From positions 692,954-703,713 of the forward strand of contig QEOQ01000573.1 of NCBI GenBank assembly GCA_010279815.1: a stretch of 10,760 bases of DNA, written 5' to 3'. Made by a program: the position numbers and the translations under genes. The notes under the pieces are model-generated. The model did not search any database and had not been told where the DNA came from. It saw only the letters and a program-made list of their open reading frames with translations. Origin of the DNA: Brachionus plicatilis. Its lineage: Eukaryota; Rotifera; Eurotatoria; Ploima; Brachionidae. Positions 7,577-10,760 of the stretch are shown here, piece by piece (position 1 is the stretch's first letter; the number at the start of each line of letters is the position of its first letter).

Positions 7577-7710
7577 ATTAAAATTGTGTCAAAAGTACTA
7601 TAATAGTTGCGATTTAATTAAATTAGTGGAAAAAGTATTAAATGTGTGAAAAATTATTAAAATTGTGGATGTTTTATTAAAATTGTGGTATTTTTTACTA
7701 TTTTTGTGGT
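7577..7710. repeat. Inner inverted arm, right
   Basis: Reverse complement of 6693-6826 with five mismatches in 134 bp. It ends in TTTTTGTGGT at 7710. It contains GTGG/GTGT-type units about every 20 bp. A further GTGG at 7546 lies beyond the matched part. Confidence 0.78.
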
Positions 7711-8013
7711 ATTAGTTTATTACGGTCCTATAAAAATTTGATTTTCTTAACATGAAATTTTTTTTGGTGATTTTCACTAAAAAAATGGCTTAATAAATAA
7801 ACCAATTTTGTAAAATATTCTGATGTCCGACATTTTTTGTTTTTTTCTCAATTCCAGATTATCAAGTTTCCAGCATTTTCATTATTCCGACATTAAATTG
7901 TCGAACCTAAGCGAACATAAAAGAGAATTGGCTGTATTTATTTAATTTGACTAAAATTTAATATTTCTTTTCTAATGTAAATATACAAAATTGATTTTTT
8001 TTATTTCAAATGT
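7711..8013. other. Interior of the outer element, right of the inner structure
   Basis: No protein-like ORF. TCCGACATT occurs twice (about 7826 and 7888). Otherwise it is AT-rich and unlike the left interior. Confidence 0.4.
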
Positions 8014-8195
8014 TAAGTATGTTAAACAGTTTTTTGATTGCTTTTAAAAGATAGGTATGTTTTTCAGCAATAAGTGTGTTAAAAAGTATAGTATGCTGGG
8101 ATGAAAAATGGGTATGCTGGGATGAAAAATGGGTATGCTGAAAAGCTTGACTAGTATGTTAAAAAGCTTTGATAGTATGTTGGTCAAGTAGACCC
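8014..8195. repeat. Outer inverted arm, right, with an exact extra 21-bp unit
   Basis: GTATG-type units step by 21 bp from 8091 to 8175. The 21-bp block at 8091-8111 is repeated without change at 8112-8132, while the left arm has one copy (inverted, 6266-6286). A recent unit duplication explains part of the length difference between arms (182 versus 143 bp). Confidence 0.75.
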
Positions 8196-8205
8196 GACAG
8201 TTGAT
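8196..8205. repeat. Target-site duplication, right copy (GACAGTTGAT)
   Basis: Directly follows the CCC terminus at 8195 and differs from the left copy (6193-6202) at one position. It lies about 50 bp beyond the stop codon of coiled-coil gene B, so the insertion is in that gene's immediate 3' flank. Confidence 0.75.
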
Positions 8206-8257
8206 GTACATAAATTTTTTTTTTACTAAAAATTACGGTTCCTAAGAATATTACAAA

Positions 8258-8686
8258 TTAAATATTTACTGTTTTCTCATGAATAGCAGCATTTTTTTCG
8301 GCTTCAACTTTATCTCTCAGAGTCGATTTTTCATTCTGAATTTCTGTTAATTTTTCAAAGTCACATTGAATTCTATTAATTTCATCCCTTAAAAAATATA
8401 TTTGTTTGTTAATTACTTCTATTTCGTTATTCTTATCATCTATTCTTCGCTTCAAATCTTCAATTCTTTTCTGAAAATCACTTTTTTCCCTTAAATGCTC
8501 TTCTATTTCATTTTCTAAGATGTTCAGTTGCTGATCAATTTCACCAGTTTTTCTATCTACTTCAATTTTTTTTAATTGCAATTGATTTTGTAGATCTTCT
8601 AGCTGCTCTTCAAGTTCATCTCTTTTTAAATAAAGACTGGTTTTTATTTCATTCAACATACGTAAATCCGCATTAATGGTATTCAT
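8258..8686 (-). CDS. Coiled-coil protein B (unrecognised)
   Basis: The ORF from the ATG at 8684-8686 encodes 142 residues, almost entirely charged heptad repeats rich in Glu, Lys, Leu, Ile and Asp, ending EKTVNI. The frame is open three codons further, to a TTG at 8695, but ATG is the sensible start. There is no signal peptide, membrane segment or enzymatic motif. A continuous parallel coiled coil is expected, implying oligomerisation or a scaffold role. Positions around TSLYLKRDELEE resemble KSIYLKKKSLEN in protein A, both near the N-terminal side, so A and B may be local paralogues now separated by the transposon. It is divergent from the ORF at 8902, with a 215-bp gap. The 142-aa length may represent only one exon of a longer protein. 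Confidence 0.62.
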   Translation of the reverse strand: MNTINADLRMLNEIKTSLYLKRDELEEQLEDLQNQLQLKKIEVDRKTGEIDQQLNILENEIEEHLREKSDFQKRIEDLKRRIDDKNNEIEVINKQIYFLRDEINRIQCDFEKLTEIQNEKSTLRDKVEAEKNAAIHEKTVNI

Positions 8687-8901
8687 TTTAATCAAAAATT
8701 AATTTTAGTATAATTTTCATTTCTATTTATGTGCATTTTTTAAATTATGAAAAATTCAGCGAATGATTTGAAATTTATCAGAGTTGGGAAAATTACTATT
8801 ATCTACAAAATGTTAATTATGTAAGATAAGAAAAAAATTTACTTATAAATTCAACCATTTCATCATATGAAAAAATTTTAAAACTGTTCAAAAAACGTAA
8901 C
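8687..8901. promoter_or_regulatory. Candidate divergent promoter region between genes B and C
   Basis: Two plausible coding regions point away from each other across these 215 bp, so transcription start signals for both may lie here. The sequence is too AT-rich for a TATA motif to be meaningful. I see no clear operator-like repeat. The assignment is positional only. Confidence 0.3.
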
Positions 8902-9564
8902 ATGTCATGTGTTGATGAAATAATTGCATCTTTGAATTCAATATTAGATTATAAGAAAAAAGGAACTACCGATATTGATAAAATTATTGCGAAATTGAAT
9001 ATTGAGAATTCTCAATTGGTGAGAGATTTAATCAAAATAGTCATTGACGATAGAAACAATAACATGGTAGAAATAGAACAAAAAATTAAAGATCACCTTA
9101 AAAGTTCTGAGGATTCTAATATCACCTATCAGTCTATAGATTCAGTTAAAGTTTCATTGGTTTTTTCAAATGAATTTTCTTTCAGTTGGTTTTTTTATCT
9201 AATTTTTTTATTTATATCATCAAATTTTTGTATAGGAAAATATTTTAATTTGGATGATAATGGCAGAGAAAAATTTAATGAAATGGTAACAATTATTTTA
9301 AAAAATCAAACGAAGCAAGTTTGCATGAAATTTGACTCAAAATATTATGAAATTTTGCCAATTGAATATCACAAAGATAATTTTGGTGCATGGAATTACG
9401 ATCCACTAGCAGATCAATTAAGAATTTATGTGACGAAAATTGATGAAGATATTTTTCCCAAATATTGGAGGCTATCAGAAAATGAAGATGTAAATATTTA
9501 TTTTTTATATTTGACTAATTATAATCATGATTTTCAAAATATAAATTTAAATGGTAGAATTTGA
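8902..9564 (+). CDS. Unrecognised 220-aa protein C with one hydrophobic segment or a retained intron
   Basis: It starts at ATG 8902 and stops at TGA 9562-9564. Residues 1-81 are hydrophilic and probably helical (DEIIASLNSIL, IDKIIAKLN, VEIEQKIKDHL). Residues about 92-111 are strongly hydrophobic (FSFSWFFYLIFLFISS) and could be one membrane span. Residues 112-220 are mixed, with many Tyr, Asn and Asp (FGAWNYDPLADQLRIYV). The hydrophobic stretch is coded by a T-rich tract ending TTTTTGTATAG at 9235, which looks like an intron 3' end. A GT at 9145 is in the wrong phase to rejoin the downstream frame, but a GT at 9104 is in the right one (132-bp intron). So the protein is either single-pass membrane or a shorter soluble product. 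The stop overlaps the edge of a MITE-like repeat, so the native C-terminus may have been replaced. I recognise no family. Confidence 0.55.
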   Translation: MSCVDEIIASLNSILDYKKKGTTDIDKIIAKLNIENSQLVRDLIKIVIDDRNNNMVEIEQKIKDHLKSSEDSNITYQSIDSVKVSLVFSNEFSFSWFFYLIFLFISSNFCIGKYFNLDDNGREKFNEMVTIILKNQTKQVCMKFDSKYYEILPIEYHKDNFGAWNYDPLADQLRIYVTKIDEDIFPKYWRLSENEDVNIYFLYLTNYNHDFQNINLNGRI

Positions 9565-9701
9565 AATTTTTACAAAAGAATTCCAAGCTCTGCAAAAACT
9601 CTTCAATTTTCTGTAAAATACACACCATCAGTTAATCCTTGATTAAACTATGCAATAAATTCCGGAATTTTGCAGAGCTTGGAAATCTTTTGTAAAAATT
9701 T
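9564..9701. mobile_element. 138-bp MITE-like element with about 34-bp terminal inverted repeats
   Basis: The left end reads AAATTTTTACAAAAG then TTCCAAGCTCTGCAAAA, and the right end (about 9668-9701) is its reverse complement with a single mismatch in the stem. The total is 138 bp with no coding potential. TTAATCCTTGATTAA forms a small palindrome in the middle. No clear target duplication is visible. It begins on the last base of the stop codon of gene C. Confidence 0.72.
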
Positions 9702-10129
9702 GTTCAATATTGTACTTATTGCAGAACCATTTTTGCTCAATTAGAAAAGAAATTGTAAAGTTTTTACTTTTTGTACTGTAATTTTTGTACTAAAATTTCA
9801 CATTGCCAAAAAAATTGAAAATTTCTACTTTTACGAGAATTTTAAATTAATATTTTAAAAATGAGTGATTTATTTTCTAAATTTCAAATAAAAGAATATC
9901 AATTTTTTAATTGATAACTTTTTATTTTTGTCCTTGCTAGAATAATAATTTGGATCTAAAATCCAAAAAAATAGGCCATTCCGAAAAGCTTTAGCCTTCT
10001 TTTCAGGAAAAATTGAAGATTTTAAATCAAAATTTTAGATTTAAAATAGAAATTTTTGTCGTTCTAATTTTTTAAATAATAAATGAATTAACTTTATTAA
10101 ACATACAAAACTGCTATGTCATGATGATT
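9702..10129. other. AT-rich noncoding stretch
   Basis: No protein-like ORF or RNA gene. ATCAATTTTTTAATTGAT near 9899-9916 is a near-palindrome. GTACTGTAATTTTTGTAC lies near 9773. Neither has a second copy that I noticed. Confidence 0.4.
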
Positions 10130-10262
10130 CTACGTGAATTTACGCAAATTTACGATAATTGACGTATATTTACGTAAAAAAAAGTAAATCAACGCATTTT
10201 AAGCTAAAGATAGTTTTATAAATTAACGTTTATTTTCGCATTTATACGATAATTTCCGTAAT
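10130..10262. repeat. 10-bp-phased NCG repeat array (largest patch)
   Basis: ACG triplets start at 10132, 10142, 10152, 10162, 10172 and 10192 (the 10182 position has lost its CG). After a gap a second block has ACG, TCG, ACG and CCG at 10226, 10236, 10246 and 10256. Within each block the step is exactly 10 bp. The unit approximates TTTACGNAAA and is close to palindromic. The second block is offset by 4 bp from the phase of the first. Confidence 0.7.
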
Positions 10263-10760
10263 TTTACCTATATTTTTCCATTTTATTGTAAATTTTAAAA
10301 GGGCCAAAAAAGCTGCTGTTTTTTTTATTTTTTCTTTCAGCTCATTCCAAATCATTACAGCTTAAATTAATGATTTAAACTGAAACGTTTAAGAAATGTC
10401 TAATCTGAAACTACAACTAATGTCTCATCAACGAAAATTTTTTCTATAAATCACAGTCTCTATAATGATAAAGCCCAATCAAACGCTAAAGCTTCTTAAA
10501 ATTTGTCAGCTTGGGACTTTTTCTTAAGCATCTCAAACGCGATAATTGATTTTCCAAAAATCTTATAAAATACTTTTTCTTATTAAAATCAAAATATTCA
10601 AAAAAAGGCAATCAAAATAGAAATTGTAAATATGGAGATTGGTATAATCTAAAAAAAAATAGACGAAACAAAAAATAAAATAAATTTCCTAAATTTACAT
10701 TTTCTTACGTTTTTTTTAATTTTTTTTTTTCAATATTTACGAAAATTTACTCATTAGAAT
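10263..10760. other. AT-rich noncoding stretch to the window end
   Basis: I see no supported gene. Single ACG motifs at 10706 and 10739 in T/A-rich context resemble the NCG repeat unit but are not in 10-bp phase with each other. Long T runs occur near 10710-10730. Confidence 0.4.

Larger units (their letters stand above)
6693..7710. mobile_element. Inner MULE fragment with 134-bp terminal inverted repeats of 20-bp CCAC units
   Basis: Positions 6693-6826 and the reverse complement of 7577-7710 are 134 bp with five mismatches. The ends are ACCACAAAAATAG and its inverse. CCAC-type units occur at 6694, 6715, 6735, 6754, 6774, 6793, 6814, 6834, 6855 and 6877, 19-22 bp apart; the right arm mirrors them at 7706, 7685, 7665, 7646, 7626, 7606 and 7586. 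The interior holds a truncated MULE transposase C-terminus with a SWIM finger. The arms are much better matched than the outer arms, which suggests a younger, nested insertion. However, no convincing target duplication flanks it (only ATTA is shared). It could instead be the inner part of one compound element. Confidence 0.72.
6203..8195. mobile_element. MULE-like DNA transposon with 21-bp-phased inverted arms (GGG...CCC)
   Basis: The element is 1,993 bp, runs from GGG (6203) to CCC (8195) and is flanked by a 9/10-matching 10-bp duplication. Its left arm (6203-6345) carries CATAC-type units at 6219, 6240, 6261, 6282, 6299, 6319 and 6338. The right arm (8014-8195) carries the inverse GTATG-type units at 8017, 8055, 8074, 8091, 8112, 8133, 8154 and 8175. 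The outermost unit lies 16 bp from the terminus on both sides, and the 17-bp irregular step (6282-6299, 8074-8091) is mirrored too. The arms contain an identical 21-bp block (6266-6286, inverted at 8091-8111). Long arms of subterminal repeats with 9-11 bp duplications are known among MULE and foldback-like elements. Its only coding content is a SWIM fragment within an inner repeat structure. It appears non-autonomous. Confidence 0.78.

Noticed and set aside
6684..7719. Target duplication for the inner inverted-repeat unit
   Set aside because: The 9-mers outside its ends share only ATTA and one more base, which is not convincing in AT-rich sequence.
6203..8195. CRISPR-like array, because of regularly spaced short repeats
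   Set aside because: Motifs are only about 5 bp, the units are 20 bp with no unique spacers, and they are arranged as mirror-image arms of a transposon in a eukaryotic context.
9145..9235. Intron from GTTAAAG (9145) to TATAG (9235) in gene C
   Set aside because: Splicing there leaves the downstream coding frame out of phase and hits an early stop; the donor at 9104 or no intron fits better.

Overview
This is an AT-rich (roughly three quarters A+T by eye) nuclear-type eukaryotic window, dominated by decayed transposable elements with a few small host-like genes. Eukaryotic hallmarks are a poly(A)-tailed non-LTR retrotransposon, a Ty3/gypsy pol relic, a SWIM-bearing Mutator-like (MULE) fragment and long coiled-coil ORFs. 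The retroelements remind me of those of small AT-rich metazoans such as monogonont rotifers. That is an impression from memory, untested and of low confidence. No rRNA, tRNA, CRISPR array or bacterial operon is visible.

Layout. (1) 232-297: a degenerate 20-bp tandem repeat. (2) 271-2388 (+): a 5'-truncated non-LTR retrotransposon with a dead reverse transcriptase spread over five reading-frame segments, ending in an A run. (3) 2389-3070: AT-rich sequence with a 13-bp inverted repeat and a first patch of 10-bp-phased NCG repeats. (4) 3089-4250 (-): a Ty3/gypsy pol relic lacking RNase H and the front of integrase, abutted by a second NCG patch. (5) 4887-5660 (-): a coiled-coil gene (A). (6) 6203-8195: a 1,993-bp element flanked by a 10-bp near-perfect target duplication, with inverted arms built of CATAC units phased at about 20-21 bp. 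Inside it lies a second inverted-repeat structure (6693-7710), whose 134-bp arms carry CCAC-type units at about 20-bp spacing and enclose a truncated MULE SWIM-domain ORF. (7) 8258-8686 (-): a second coiled-coil gene (B), resembling A locally and divergent from (8) 8902-9564 (+), an unrecognised 220-aa ORF with one hydrophobic segment, whose stop codon touches (9) a 138-bp MITE-like inverted-repeat element (9564-9701). (10) 10130-10262: the largest NCG 10-bp array, then featureless AT-rich DNA to the end.

The genes do not form an operon or pathway. The unifying theme is phased repeats: two unrelated inverted-arm families spaced near two helical turns, and a dispersed CpG-bearing repeat spaced at exactly 10 bp. 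The tandem MULE-like structure, with its target duplication and symmetric arms, is the most rewarding item here.
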